From: Hyphomicrobiales bacterium
GTDB lineage: Bacteria > Pseudomonadota > Alphaproteobacteria > Rhizobiales > Rhizobiaceae
NCBI GenBank assembly: GCA_900473175.1
Contig: UCKM01000025.1
Span: 1 to 64,000, forward strand
DNA: 64,000 nucleotides
Reading direction: 5' to 3'
The notes under the pieces were generated by a model. It did no database searches. It was given only the letters and a program-made list of their open reading frames with translations, and was not told the DNA's origin. Below are positions 1 through 9,308 of this stretch, piece after piece. The position numbers and the translations under genes are program-made. Numbering within the stretch: the stretch's first letter is position 1; each line of letters opens with the position of its first letter.

Positions 1-21
1 CCCTCCCCACAAGGGGGAGGG
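1..21. repeat. Perfect 8-bp-arm palindrome, repeat or terminator
   Basis: Two perfect 8-base arms (1-8 and 14-21) surround a 5-base loop and would form a GC-rich hairpin. It lies about 70 bases past the stop of the binding-protein gene that reads toward it, so it may end that transcript. There is no clear T-run. C/G-rich palindromes of this form are dispersed in many Rhizobiales genomes, so it may instead be a mobile palindromic repeat. Nothing else is seen in bases 22-91. Confidence 0.5.
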
Positions 22-91
22 TAAGGAAGCGTCGCGCTCGAACTCGCCTGAAATCGCTTCGAGATATGGGCAGATACATGACCGTCTGCAC

Positions 92-1039
92 TCAAAATCC
101 CTCCGGGTGCATCGCCCTGGCGATTTTCGCGATCGCTTCGATATTGGCTGGTCCGGGCGTAATCTCGGCATAGCGTAAGGCGACGAAACGCTCGTTCTTC
201 ACCGCATCGGTCTCCTTCATCGCCGGATGTGACTTGAGGAAATTGAGGAGCTTCTGATACCCCGCATCATCCTGGTAGTCGAGGAGGACGAGAAATTGCG
301 GATTGCGGGCGGCCACGGTCTCCCACGACGTCGTGCCCCAGCTCGTCTCCATATCGGCCATGATGTTCGTGCCGCCTGCCTCGCTGATCAACGCGGTCGG
401 CATGGCGAATTTGCCGGCGGTGAACGGCTTGTCCTCGCCGGAGTCATAGAGGAAGACCCGGGTATCGACCTTGGAACCGACCCGCTTCTTGATATCGGCA
501 AGCTGCGCTTTCCAGTCGGAGACCAGCTTTTCCGCCTCCGCGTCCTTGCCGAAAATCTTGCCGAGCTTGATCACATCGCCATAGAGCAGGTCCATCGACG
601 CGGCGGGACGGTTCTTGTCGAGATGCACGCAGCTCTCGGTCAGTACCAGGGTCTTGATGCCGAAAGGCTTGAGCGTGTCGGGTGTGACCTCGCCGCCCGG
701 TTTCATGCCGTAGTACCAGCCGGCGAAGAAAAAGTCGGGGCTGGCCGCCACGAGATTTTCAATCGTTGGGTATTTGGGTGCAAGCTCGGGGATAGTTCCC
801 TGCTGCTTCTTGAACGCATCGTCGAGCTTGTACCAGCCGGTGATGCCGGTAACGCCAACGATCGATGGCTGCAGACCCAGGGCAAACGCCATCTCGCTCA
901 TATTGATATCCTGGATGACCGCGCGTTTTGGCGCCGCCTCGAAAGTGAGCGGCGTGCCGCAACTATCTACGGTGACGGGAAATGCAAAGGCTGAGGCGGA
1001 CAGGACCGAAAAGGCGAGGGTGAGGAGAGATTTCTTCAT
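92..1039 (-). CDS. ABC transporter periplasmic binding protein, FecB/BtuF class
   Basis: This is a substrate-binding protein of the helical-backbone FecB/BtuF/TroA superfamily, about 315 residues. It has a Sec signal peptide (MKKSLLTLAF... to SAFA) and the usual opening theme of fixing a cognate Gly/Pro-rich strand, then a GITGW loop, ENLVAASPDFFF and a late RNPQFLVLLD strand. The ATG at 1039 was chosen because a GGAG ribosome site lies about 8 bases upstream and because it overlaps the stop of the ATPase gene as ATGA, implying translational coupling. Known family members bind cobalamin, ferric siderophores or metal chelates; the upstream cobalamin riboswitch and Zur-like palindrome make B12 or a metal complex plausible. 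The ligand cannot be decided from the sequence. No permease gene is adjacent on this side within the window. Confidence 0.85.
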   Translation of the reverse strand: MKKSLLTLAFSVLSASAFAFPVTVDSCGTPLTFEAAPKRAVIQDINMSEMAFALGLQPSIVGVTGITGWYKLDDAFKKQQGTIPELAPKYPTIENLVAASPDFFFAGWYYGMKPGGEVTPDTLKPFGIKTLVLTESCVHLDKNRPAASMDLLYGDVIKLGKIFGKDAEAEKLVSDWKAQLADIKKRVGSKVDTRVFLYDSGEDKPFTAGKFAMPTALISEAGGTNIMADMETSWGTTSWETVAARNPQFLVLLDYQDDAGYQKLLNFLKSHPAMKETDAVKNERFVALRYAEITPGPANIEAIAKIARAMHPEGF

Positions 1040-1839
1040 CGGATACTCCGTTGGTGAGAACATGCGGTGCGGCCTGGAGCCTCAAAGACCATCAACTCGC
1101 GGTTCTGTGATGGATGGGCGAGGCGCAGGACGTCTAAATCGAAAACATCATTGACAATTCGCGGCGTCAGGGTCTCGTCAGGTGTGCCTGTCGCCACCAA
1201 TTGCGCGTGGTTCATGACTGCGACATGGGTGGCAAAAGGCGCAACCAGCGGCAAATCGTGCAACACGGCGACCGTCGTTACATCGAGCCCGACCACCAGT
1301 GACAGCAATTCATTGCGCGCCTTCGGGTCGAGGTGATTGGTTGGCTCGTCAAGAAACAGAATGGCGGGCTCTTGAGCCAAGGCGCGGGCCAGCTGCAGGC
1401 GCTGCCTTTCGCCGCCGGAGAGCGACCCGACGCGACGGCGGGCAAACTGGACGATCCCGGTACGATGCAAGGCGTCGTGCACAATCTCGCGGTCGCGGGA
1501 TTTGGAAAAGACACCTCTGTGGGGAATACGGCCAAGCGCAACATAATCCGCGGCCAGAAGCTGTGGGTCCGCCGCGTCGATCTGGCCGACAAAGGCGAAC
1601 TGCCGCGCCCGCTCGATCGGCCTCAAACGGTCAAGATTGCTGCCGTTCAGAAAGACCTCACCGGAGGTAGGCTCGAGAAGTCCGGCCAGCATGCGGAGCA
1701 AGGTCGACTTTCCCGCCCCGTTTGGTCCGATGATAGCAAGGCGCGCGCCGCAACGCACTGTCAGCGTTGCTGTCTCGACGAGGTGCTGACCGGCGATCCG
1801 GTAGCTAACGGCATCGGCGTTAAGGACGATATGGCTCAT
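1036..1839 (-). CDS. ABC transporter ATP-binding protein, FecE/BtuD class
   Basis: This is a 267-residue nucleotide-binding subunit that energises import together with the coupled binding protein. Visible motifs are the Walker A GPNGAGKST, Q-loop FVGQIDAAD, signature LSGGERQRLQLARALAQ, Walker B AILFLDEPTNHLD and the H-loop VAVLHDL, all typical of the FecE/BtuD/HmuV family. The frame stays open far upstream, through the riboswitch, but similarity begins at MSHIVLN, so the ATG at 1839 was chosen; a GGAG lies 11 bases upstream. The stop overlaps the next start (ATGA at 1036-1039). A FecCD/BtuC permease normally sits in the same operon; none fits between this gene and the riboswitch. Confidence 0.88.
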   Translation of the reverse strand: MSHIVLNADAVSYRIAGQHLVETATLTVRCGARLAIIGPNGAGKSTLLRMLAGLLEPTSGEVFLNGSNLDRLRPIERARQFAFVGQIDAADPQLLAADYVALGRIPHRGVFSKSRDREIVHDALHRTGIVQFARRRVGSLSGGERQRLQLARALAQEPAILFLDEPTNHLDPKARNELLSLVVGLDVTTVAVLHDLPLVAPFATHVAVMNHAQLVATGTPDETLTPRIVNDVFDLDVLRLAHPSQNRELMVFEAPGRTACSHQRSIR

Positions 1840-1903
1840 GAGCAGGATATCTCCGGCGTTCTGACGTCGCCAGTTCGGATGAGTACGGCAATGCCATATA
1901 GTA

Positions 1904-1915
1904 ATGTTATAACAT
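1904..1915 (-). promoter_or_regulatory. Zur-like palindrome ATGTTATAACAT upstream of the ABC ATPase
   Basis: This is a perfect 12-base palindrome 65-76 bases ahead of the ATPase start, embedded in a promoter-like stretch (TTTGCA, about 16 bases, TATATG on the minus strand). The core resembles zinc-uptake-regulator (Zur) boxes described for alphaproteobacteria. That match is from memory and should be scored with a position matrix. If correct, the pair has its own zinc-responsive promoter inside the leader downstream of the riboswitch. Confidence 0.45.
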
Positions 1916-2143
1916 TTGCAAACTGATTTTGAATGCCGTCGAACAGAAATCCATCGAACAGTTTTGGCGGGCAGCGGAATTTGATGAAGCGCATGACTGT
2001 CCATGGTTGAGGACAGAATAGGGGAACGCAGGCGGCATCTCACATCGTGCAAGCGCAACGGCGGCGTGTGGCCGTACAGCTTCAACGGGAAACATCGCAT
2101 CGCTCCCGGCACACCCCGTCCGGTTCGAATCTCCAGAATCGAT
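1916..2143 (-). other. Non-coding leader between riboswitch and ATPase gene
   Basis: No convincing gene is seen. On the minus strand there is a GGGAG followed by an ATG about 50 bases after the riboswitch, and the frame runs on into the ATPase, but the translated stretch is Arg/His/Cys-rich and resembles no family I know. It may be a non-coding expression platform or the remnant of a lost B12-controlled gene. Confidence 0.4.
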
Positions 2144-2292
2144 GGCAGGTCTCCTGGCTCGCGGGTCTCGGCTTCGCCTTGCCTTCCCGATCCTCGGATC
2201 AGTGGCATAGTCAGGCGACGCTCACCGCTTACAGTTGCGGGGGCAGCCACGGTTTCGGTCCCTAATGGGTACGCCTCACCGTGTTCCCTTTT
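2144..2292 (-). promoter_or_regulatory. Cobalamin (B12) riboswitch
   Basis: On the minus strand the conserved blocks of the adenosylcobalamin riboswitch occur in the right order. These are an AAAGGGAA block, GAAACCGTGG, then the B12-box-like GCTGCCCCCGCAACTGTAAGCGG (quoted here as GCTGCCCCCGCAACTGT followed by AAGCGG), GCCACTG, GGGAAGGC, GACCCGCGAGCC and the closing AGGAGACCTGCC. Such elements normally switch off B12 uptake or synthesis genes when cobalamin is plentiful. It faces the ABC ATPase gene, whose start lies about 305 bases away, an unusually long gap. The AT-rich stretch at about 2340-2430 probably holds its promoter. Confidence 0.92.
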
Positions 2293-2504
2293 CATCTCCG
2301 GCGTTGTCGTTCCGGAGAAACCATCGGCGCGAATGCTATGTGGCGACTTGTTTGTTTGCAAGCCCGTTTAAACGGCAGGTTTTAGGCATGCTAAAATTAT
2401 TGGCAATGGTCTATTTTAAGACGTGATCAACGCAATAGAGTAGGCTAGGTTTCAAATTCGTTCCTAGAGGGAGCGCCAATTTCAGGAAAGCACTTTGAGG
2501 CGAT

Positions 2505-5500
2505 ATGGCAATTCACGCTGCAGTTTATCATCTGACGCACTATAAGTATGACCGTCCCATCATGCTGGGGCCGCAGATCATCCGCCTCCAGCCTGCGCCG
2601 CATTCGCGCACCAAGGTGCTCAGTCATTCGCTGAAGGTCAGCCCAGCCAATCATTTCGCCAATCTGCAGCAGGACCCTTACGGCAATTTTCTTGCCCGCT
2701 TCGTCTTTCCCGAACCGGTCACGGAACTGAAGATCGAAGTCGATCTCGTCGCCGATATGACTGTCTACAATCCCTTCGATTTCTTTGTGGAACCGATCGC
2801 CGAGACCTGGCCGTTCAACTATCCGGAGGAAATCAGGGACGATCTGTCGATTTACCTCAAGCCAGAGCCAGCCGGCCCGCTTCTTTCTGCGTTTCTGGAT
2901 ACGGTCGATCGCAGTCCCGCCAACACAGTGAATTTCGTCGTCGACCTCAATGCCCGCATCCAGCGCGAGGTGGGCTATGTCATCCGCATGGAGACAGGGG
3001 TACAGGAGCCGGAGATGACCTTGGGTGTGCGCACTGGCTCCTGCCGCGATTCGAGCTGGCTTCTCGTTCAGGCGCTGCGCCATCTCGGCCTCGCAGCGCG
3101 GTTCGTCTCGGGCTATCTCATTCAGCTGAAACCTGACCTCGTTGCGCTCGACGGCCCCGCCGGAACCGACAAGGACTTCACTGATCTCCACGCCTGGTGC
3201 GAAGTCTATCTGCCAGGCGCCGGCTGGATTGGCCTCGATCCGACATCGGGCTTGTTGACTGGGGAAAGCCATGTCCCGCTCGCCGCGACGCCGCATTATC
3301 GCAATGCTGCTCCAATATCGGGCATGGCCGAACCGGCCAATGTCGAATTCGGATTCGATATGCGTGTGAGCCGCGTCTCCGAACATCCGCGCATCACCAA
3401 GCCGTTCTCGGACGAATCCTGGGCGGCGCTCGACGCGCTTGGCAACAAAGTCGACGCGATCCTGAAAGAACGCGATGTGCGTCTGACCATGGGCGGCGAA
3501 CCGACATTCGTCTCCATCGACGATTTCGAATCCGGCGAGTGGAACACCGATGCGGTCGGCCCGACCAAGCGGGAAAAGGCCGACAAACTGATCCGCCGCC
3601 TGCGCGAGCGCTTTGCGCCGGGCGGCTTCCTGCATTACGGCCAGGGCAAGTGGTACCCCGGTGAAAGCCTGCCGCGCTGGACGTTCTCGCTCTATTGGCG
3701 CAAGGACGGAAAGCCGATCTGGGTCGATCCGGACTTGATTGCTCCCGAGGACAGCACGGGGGACGTGAGGCCCGATGACGCCCAGAAACTTCTGACCGGC
3801 ATTGCTGAAATGCTCGGTGTCGAGGACACGATGGTCGCCCCGGCCTACGAGGATCCGGCCGAATGGATCGTCAAGGAAGGCAATCTGCCGGCCAATGTCG
3901 ATCCTTCCAATTCGAAGCTGAAAGATCCGGAAGAACGCAGCCGCATCGCCCGTGTCTTTGAGCGCGGCCTGACCGAGCCGACAGGCTTCGTCCTGCCTGT
4001 ACAACGCTGGAACAGCCAGGCCGCTGCGGGTCCGCGCTGGCGCAGCGAAAAATGGAAGACGCGCCGCGGCAAGCTCTTTCTGGTGCCGGGCGATTCTCCG
4101 GTGGGCTATCGTCTCCCTTTGGGCGCGCTGCCCTATGTCCGCCCGTCCGAATATCCCTATATCGTTCCGGTCGATCCATCGGTCGAGCGCGGAGCCTTGC
4201 CCGACTCCGTCGCACAATCGCCGGTGCCCGGCCGGGATGCGCCGCAGACGGTCGCATCCTTCACCGCTGCCGAAGGTGGCCAGCAGGAGCGCGTGGAGCA
4301 GGAACTTGGCGATATCGGCGGGGCGGTGCGTACCGCCATATCGGTGGAGCCGCGCGACGGCCGGCTCAGTGTCTTCATGCCGCCGGTTGAAGCGCTCGAA
4401 GACTATCTGGAGCTCGTAGGTGCTGCGGAAGCAGCGGCGGCAAGGCTTGGCCTGCCGGTCCACATCGAGGGTTACAGTCCTCCGCAGGATCCCCGCATCA
4501 ATGTCATCCGCGTTGCACCCGATCCGGGCGTCATCGAAGTGAATATCCACCCTGCCGCCAACTGGCGTGAATGTGTTGAAACAACAACGGCGATCTATGA
4601 AGAGGCGCGGCAGACGCGGCTTGGCGCCGACAAGTTCATGATCGACGGCCGCCATACCGGTACTGGTGGCGGCAACCATGTGGTGGTTGGCGGCGAGACG
4701 CCCAACGACAGCCCGTTCCTGCGTCGGCCAGACCTGCTGAAAAGTCTGGTCCTTCATTGGCAGCACCATCCATCTTTGTCCTATCTCTTCTCCGGCATGT
4801 TCATCGGTCCGACAAGTCAGGCGCCGCGTATCGATGAGGCGCGGCACGACAGTCTCTACGAACTCGAAATTGCCATGGCGCAGGTTCCGATGCCGGGCCG
4901 CGGAACACCGCCGCTGCCCTGGCTCGTTGACCGGTTGTTCCGCAATCTGCTGATCGATGTGACCGGCAACACGCACCGTGCGGAAATCTGCATCGACAAG
5001 CTGTTTTCGCCGGATGGTCCGACGGGGCGGCTCGGGCTCGTCGAGTTCCGCGGTTTCGAGATGCCGCCCAATGCGCGCATGAGCCTTGCGCAGCAATTGC
5101 TGGTGCGGGCGCTGATCGCCCGATTCTGGAACAAGCCTATCGAAGGTGGTTTTGTACGCTGGGGCACGTCGCTGCATGACCGCTTCATGCTGCCGGCCTT
5201 CGTCTGGCAGGACTTCCTCGATGTTCTGGCGGATCTGCGGCAGAACGGTTTTGATTTCCGTCCAGAGTGGTTCGAGGCGCAGCTTGAGTTCCGCTTTCCA
5301 TTCTGCGGCGAAATCGAGAATGAGGGAGTGAAGCTTGAACTGCGCCAAGCGCTGGAACCCTGGCATGTCATGGGCGAACAGGGGGCGATCGGCGGGACGG
5401 TGCGTTTTGTCGACAGTTCGGTCGAGCGGCTTCAGGTCAAGGCGGAGAATTTCAACCCGGCGCGTTACAGCGTTGCGTGCAACGGGCGTGAGGTACCGCT

Positions 5501-5843
5501 GCGCATGACCGACACGCGAGGCACGGCTGTTGCTGGCGTGCGCTACAAGGCCTGGCAGCCGCGGTCGGGTCTGCACCCTATGATCCCGGTCAATACGCCT
5601 TTGGTTTTTGATATTTACGATCAATGGTCGGGACGGGCGATTGGCGGCTGTGTCTATCATGTCGCACACCCGGGCGGGCGCAGCTATGATACGTTCCCGG
5701 TCAATTCGAACGAGGCCGAGGCGCGCCGCCTCGCAAGGTTTGAAGCGCGCGGGCATACGGCGGGGGGATATGAATTGAGGCGGGAGCAGCCGTCGGGCGA
5801 GTTCCCGATGACCCTTGATCTCAGACGCCCACGGCCAAGTTGA
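2505..5843 (+). CDS. DUF2126 transglutaminase-like protein
   Basis: This is a cytoplasmic 1112-residue protein with no signal peptide. Residues 1-85 form a bacterial transglutaminase N-terminal domain and about 150-260 a transglutaminase core with a visible catalytic triad: Cys180 (TGSCRD), His229 (LHAWCE) and Asp245 (GLDPTSG). The remaining ~800 residues match the DUF2126 layout, including [22 protein letters not shown] and the late segment [17 protein letters not shown]. The start has a GAGG about 6 bases upstream. It leads an operon with the fused ATP-grasp/alpha-E gene and a second, small transglutaminase. Comparative genomics has proposed that such sets make or cut isopeptide bonds in peptide tagging or peptide synthesis. 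No substrate is established. Confidence 0.9.
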   Translation: MAIHAAVYHLTHYKYDRPIMLGPQIIRLQPAPHSRTKVLSHSLKVSPANHFANLQQDPYGNFLARFVFPEPVTELKIEVDLVADMTVYNPFDFFVEPIAETWPFNYPEEIRDDLSIYLKPEPAGPLLSAFLDTVDRSPANTVNFVVDLNARIQREVGYVIRMETGVQEPEMTLGVRTGSCRDSSWLLVQALRHLGLAARFVSGYLIQLKPDLVALDGPAGTDKDFTDLHAWCEVYLPGAGWIGLDPTSGLLTGESHVPLAATPHYRNAAPISGMAEPANVEFGFDMRVSRVSEHPRITKPFSDESWAALDALGNKVDAILKERDVRLTMGGEPTFVSIDDFESGEWNTDAVGPTKREKADKLIRRLRERFAPGGFLHYGQGKWYPGESLPRWTFSLYWRKDGKPIWVDPDLIAPEDSTGDVRPDDAQKLLTGIAEMLGVEDTMVAPAYEDPAEWIVKEGNLPANVDPSNSKLKDPEERSRIARVFERGLTEPTGFVLPVQRWNSQAAAGPRWRSEKWKTRRGKLFLVPGDSPVGYRLPLGALPYVRPSEYPYIVPVDPSVERGALPDSVAQSPVPGRDAPQTVASFTAAEGGQQERVEQELGDIGGAVRTAISVEPRDGRLSVFMPPVEALEDYLELVGAAEAAAARLGLPVHIEGYSPPQDPRINVIRVAPDPGVIEVNIHPAANWRECVETTTAIYEEARQTRLGADKFMIDGRHTGTGGGNHVVVGGETPNDSPFLRRPDLLKSLVLHWQHHPSLSYLFSGMFIGPTSQAPRIDEARHDSLYELEIAMAQVPMPGRGTPPLPWLVDRLFRNLLIDVTGNTHRAEICIDKLFSPDGPTGRLGLVEFRGFEMPPNARMSLAQQLLVRALIARFWNKPIEGGFVRWGTSLHDRFMLPAFVWQDFLDVLADLRQNGFDFRPEWFEAQLEFRFPFCGEIENEGVKLELRQALEPWHVMGEQGAIGGTVRFVDSSVERLQVKAENFNPARYSVACNGREVPLRMTDTRGTAVAGVRYKAWQPRSGLHPMIPVNTPLVFDIYDQWSGRAIGGCVYHVAHPGGRSYDTFPVNSNEAEARRLARFEARGHTAGGYELRREQPSGEFPMTLDLRRPRPS

Positions 5844-5903
5844 TATCTTAAGATTGCGAGGTCGAATGGGCCAGTATTCAACAATTTGCCAGAGCGATGC
5901 TGC

Positions 5904-8306
5904 ATGACGCCATCTCCAGCACGATCCAGCATCGAGCCGGGCCTGCTTGCCAGTTACAGGCCACTGCCGGACGTTGCCGATGAGATGATTGATCCGAGCG
6001 GTGCGGTGCGGCCCGGCTGGGAAAAGTTGCTGAACACACTGGATCAGATCGGCCCGGAGAAACTTGCAACGCGCTTTGCGCGCGCCAGCCAGTATCTGCA
6101 CGACGCCGGCGTCTATTACCGCGTCTATGACGAGAACGGGACGCAGGAACGCGAATGGCCGCTCGCGCATATTCCGCTGCTGATCAACGAGGATGACTGG
6201 CGGTCCATCACTCTTGGCCTGACCGAGCGCGCCGATCTTCTTGAAGCGATTGTTGCCGACATTTATGGCGAAAACAGACTGATAAGCGATGGCCTGCTGC
6301 CGCCAGACCTGATCGCCGCCAATCCGGAGTTCCTGCACCCTGTCGCGGGGGTGAAACCCGCAAGCGGACACTTCCTGCATTTTTGCGCCTTTGAACTCGG
6401 GCGTGGGCCGGATGGGCAATGGTGGGTGCTGGGCGACCGCACGCAAGCACCCTCGGGCGCAGGCTTTGCGCTCGAAAATCGGGTCGCGACAACCCGCGCT
6501 TTGTCCGACATTTCGAGCGAGATGAATGTCCATCGGCTGGCCGGTTTCTTCAAAGATTTCCGCGATTCGCTACAAGGACTGGTGAAGAATCCGCAAGGCC
6601 GGGCGGCCATTCTTACACCTGGTCCGAACAATGAAACCTATTTCGAGCATGCCTATATCGCCCGCTATCTTGGCTTCATGCTGCTGGAAGGCGATGACCT
6701 GACAGTCAGCAAGGGCAAAGTGATGGTCCGCACCGTCTCGGGGCTGAAACCCGTCGATGTTCTGTGGCGGCGCATGGATGCCGCCTACATGGATCCGCTG
6801 GAGCTGAAAACGGATTCTTGGATCGGTACCCCCGGAATGGTGAGCGCGCTGCGCCAACGCTCAGTGTCTCTCGTGAATGCCCTTGGCTCCGGCATTCTCG
6901 AAACGCGTGCCCTGCTGGCATTTCTTCCCGCCATCTCCAGGGCGTTGAACAACCGCGACCTTGCGCTGCCGAGCATCGCCACCTGGTGGTGCGGCCAGGA
7001 AACGGAACGCCGGCATGTGGCCGACCACATCGATCAGATGATGGTCGGTCCGGCAATGTCCACTCGTCTTCCCTTCGAGGATATGAATGCCACCGTGCTG
7101 GGCTCGTCACTCGATGATGAAGCGCGTCAGGCATTGTTGGTGAAATTGCAGAAGGACGGACGCGGACTTGTCGGACAGGAGGCTGTCAAGCTCTCGACTA
7201 CCCCGGTCTACGTCGATGGCAAGCTCGAACCTCGGCCTTTCGTGTTGCGCGTCTTTGCCGCCCGCAATAAAAACGGCTGGAGCTTCATGCCAGGCGGGTT
7301 TGCCCGCGTCGGGCTGACGCTCGATACGGCTGCTATCGCCATGCAGCGAGGCGGACAGGCTGCGGACGTTTGGATTACCAGCAGCGCACCGGTACGCAAA
7401 GATACGCTGCTGCCCCGCGAGGACGACGCATTTCGTCGCAACGTACCGGGAACGCTGCCGAGCCGCGCCGCCGAAAACCTCTTGTGGATGGGACGCTATA
7501 TCGAGCGCGCCGAGGGAACCGCCCGAATATTGCGAGCCTGCCATGCCCGCTACGCCGAAGCCGCAAACACGGAACTGCCGCTTTTGACGGCGATGCGCAA
7601 ATATCTGAAACCGCTCGGGGTCGAGCTGAATTCCGCCATTCCGAAAGGGCTGCTGCGCTCTGTCGATGGCGCGATGTTGAGCGCCGGCCGCATTCGCGAC
7701 CGGTTCTCGCCGGATGGATGGCTCGCGCTCCGCGATCTATCGAAGACGATCCATCGCTTCCAGGATGTAGTTGCTTCCGGTGATGACACGACGCGCGCCA
7801 TGACCATCATCTTGCGCAAGCTTGCCGGGTTCTCCGGCCTCGTCCACGAAAACATGTATCGCTTCACCGGCTGGAGGTTCCTCGAGATCGGCCGGCGGCT
7901 CGAGCGCGGCATCGGCATGGCGCGCATCCTTGCAACGCTCGCGCGGCATGAGGCACCCGAAGGTGCGCTGGAAATGCTCCTTGAGATCGGCGACAGCGTC
8001 ATGACGCACCGGCGGCAATACAGCGTCTATTCCGGCCGTCTCAGTGTCCTTGACCTCTTGGCACTCGATCCCCTCAACCCGCGATCGATCATTTTTCAGC
8101 TCGACGCTCTGAAGTCGGAGTTCAGCTTGCTTCCCGTATCAGGTGAGGCGGGCAGCCACATGCCAGCCTATTCGAAGAACGTCCTGCGCCTTCACACCGA
8201 ACTTGCGATCATGGAAGCCGAGGAGCTGACGGTGGAGAAGCTTCACGAGTTGGCCTATGAAATCGGAGCTCTGTCCGATACCATCGCCGACACATATTTC
8301 GCCTGA
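5904..8306 (+). CDS. Circularly permuted ATP-grasp protein fused to alpha-E (DUF403) domain
   Basis: This is an 800-residue two-part protein. The first ~510 residues match the circularly permuted ATP-grasp family (DUF404/DUF407), a fold that joins a carboxylate to an amine using ATP; the segments VYYRVYDENG, LGDRTQAPSG and TPGPNNETYFEH are characteristic. From about residue 515 the alpha-E (DUF403) domain starts with SRAAENLLWMGRYIERAEGT. These parts are commonly separate genes, so this is a fusion. An in-frame TTG lies 18 bases upstream (5886); the ATG at 5904 was preferred, but neither has a strong ribosome site. Its position between two transglutaminase genes suggests joint action on one peptide or protein substrate, with ligase and amidase/transfer activities in one operon. 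Confidence 0.87.
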   Translation: MTPSPARSSIEPGLLASYRPLPDVADEMIDPSGAVRPGWEKLLNTLDQIGPEKLATRFARASQYLHDAGVYYRVYDENGTQEREWPLAHIPLLINEDDWRSITLGLTERADLLEAIVADIYGENRLISDGLLPPDLIAANPEFLHPVAGVKPASGHFLHFCAFELGRGPDGQWWVLGDRTQAPSGAGFALENRVATTRALSDISSEMNVHRLAGFFKDFRDSLQGLVKNPQGRAAILTPGPNNETYFEHAYIARYLGFMLLEGDDLTVSKGKVMVRTVSGLKPVDVLWRRMDAAYMDPLELKTDSWIGTPGMVSALRQRSVSLVNALGSGILETRALLAFLPAISRALNNRDLALPSIATWWCGQETERRHVADHIDQMMVGPAMSTRLPFEDMNATVLGSSLDDEARQALLVKLQKDGRGLVGQEAVKLSTTPVYVDGKLEPRPFVLRVFAARNKNGWSFMPGGFARVGLTLDTAAIAMQRGGQAADVWITSSAPVRKDTLLPREDDAFRRNVPGTLPSRAAENLLWMGRYIERAEGTARILRACHARYAEAANTELPLLTAMRKYLKPLGVELNSAIPKGLLRSVDGAMLSAGRIRDRFSPDGWLALRDLSKTIHRFQDVVASGDDTTRAMTIILRKLAGFSGLVHENMYRFTGWRFLEIGRRLERGIGMARILATLARHEAPEGALEMLLEIGDSVMTHRRQYSVYSGRLSVLDLLALDPLNPRSIIFQLDALKSEFSLLPVSGEAGSHMPAYSKNVLRLHTELAIMEAEELTVEKLHELAYEIGALSDTIADTYFA

Positions 8307-8320
8307 TCGCCGGCTGCCGC

Positions 8321-9199
8321 ATGCTCTACAACATCCGCCTTCATCTGCATTACGACTACGAACGTTCTGCGGCGGGCGGGCGCCATCATATCCGGGTCAT
8401 GCCGCAGACAATGCCGGGGATCCAGCGCGTTATCGCCTCCAGCCTTTCCTTTGATCCGGTCTCGGCCGAGCGCTCTGAGTTCGTCGATTTCTTTTCCAAT
8501 AACGTTACATCCATCACCTATCGCAATCCGCATGAGACGCTGGACGTGATGATGACGGCCCGTGTCAATGTCACCCGACCACCGACGATGCTGGACGTTT
8601 CACCCAATCTCGCTGCCCTGCAAAAGGAAATTCGCAGCGTGTGGTCGATCACAGCCGATTCGCCGCATCATTTTCTGACCGGCAGTTCCTACGCCGCCAT
8701 CGACCCCGAGATGACTGCCTATGCGCAGCAAAGCCTGGCGGATAGCCGTACGATCATGGAAGCCGTCAACCATCTCAACGGCCGTATCCATGCCGACTTC
8801 CGTTATGATGCCGAGGCGACCGACGTGCGCACATCGGCGCGCCAGGCGTTCGATCTGAAAGCCGGTGTGTGCCAGGACTTCAGCCATATCATGATTGCCG
8901 GCCTGCGCGGGCTCGGAATCCCCGCGGGCTATGTCAGCGGCTTCCTGCGCACCATTCCGCCACCGGGGGAAGTACGCCTGGAAGGCGCCGACGCCATGCA
9001 TGCCTGGGTGCGCGTCTGGTGCGGACGCGAAGCGGGCTGGCAGGAGTTCGACCCGACCAACAACATGGTGGCGGGCAACGATCATATCCTCATTGGCTAT
9101 GGCCGCGACTATGCCGATGTTTCGCCGATCGTCGGCGTTTTGAAAACCAGCGGATCGCAGGAAGGCAAGCAATCGGTCGACGTTATCCCACTTGAGTGA
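8321..9199 (+). CDS. Transglutaminase-like protein (bacterial N-terminal + core)
   Basis: This 292-residue protein has a beta-strand N-terminal transglutaminase domain (about 1-85) and a core with Cys184 (AGVCQDF), His227 (AMHAWV) and Asp244 (EFDPTNN), a complete thiol-protease-like triad. There is no signal peptide, so it should act in the cytoplasm. It starts 15 bases after the ATP-grasp/alpha-E gene and ends the operon. This small paralogue commonly accompanies the ATP-grasp and alpha-E proteins, and in related genomes a proteasome-like peptidase sometimes follows; none does here. The molecular function is inferred from the fold only. Confidence 0.88.
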   Translation: MLYNIRLHLHYDYERSAAGGRHHIRVMPQTMPGIQRVIASSLSFDPVSAERSEFVDFFSNNVTSITYRNPHETLDVMMTARVNVTRPPTMLDVSPNLAALQKEIRSVWSITADSPHHFLTGSSYAAIDPEMTAYAQQSLADSRTIMEAVNHLNGRIHADFRYDAEATDVRTSARQAFDLKAGVCQDFSHIMIAGLRGLGIPAGYVSGFLRTIPPPGEVRLEGADAMHAWVRVWCGREAGWQEFDPTNNMVAGNDHILIGYGRDYADVSPIVGVLKTSGSQEGKQSVDVIPLE

Positions 9200-9308
9200 A
9201 TTGCAGCCGGGTCGAGATCATTGGAATAGTTTTTCTTGGTTTCACGCAGTGCTGAGAATATGGTCTGCGGCAGGGCCAATTCCGACCAAGACGGGATGAC
9301 ATTCCGAA

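Noticed and set aside
296-994. A 232-codon plus-strand frame opposite the FecB/BtuF-class binding protein
   Set aside because: Antisense to a gene with a clear signal peptide and family motifs; the composition is Arg/Gly/Leu-rich and non-protein-like.
1840-2361. A 174-residue N-terminal extension of the ABC ATPase
   Set aside because: It would translate straight through the riboswitch; similarity begins only at MSHIVLN at base 1839.
2445-6533. A 1362-codon open frame on the minus strand opposite the DUF2126 and ATP-grasp genes
   Set aside because: It lies antisense to two well-supported genes; its residues are low-complexity (Arg/Ala/His/Asp-rich) with no family pattern. Long antisense frames are expected from GC-rich codon bias.
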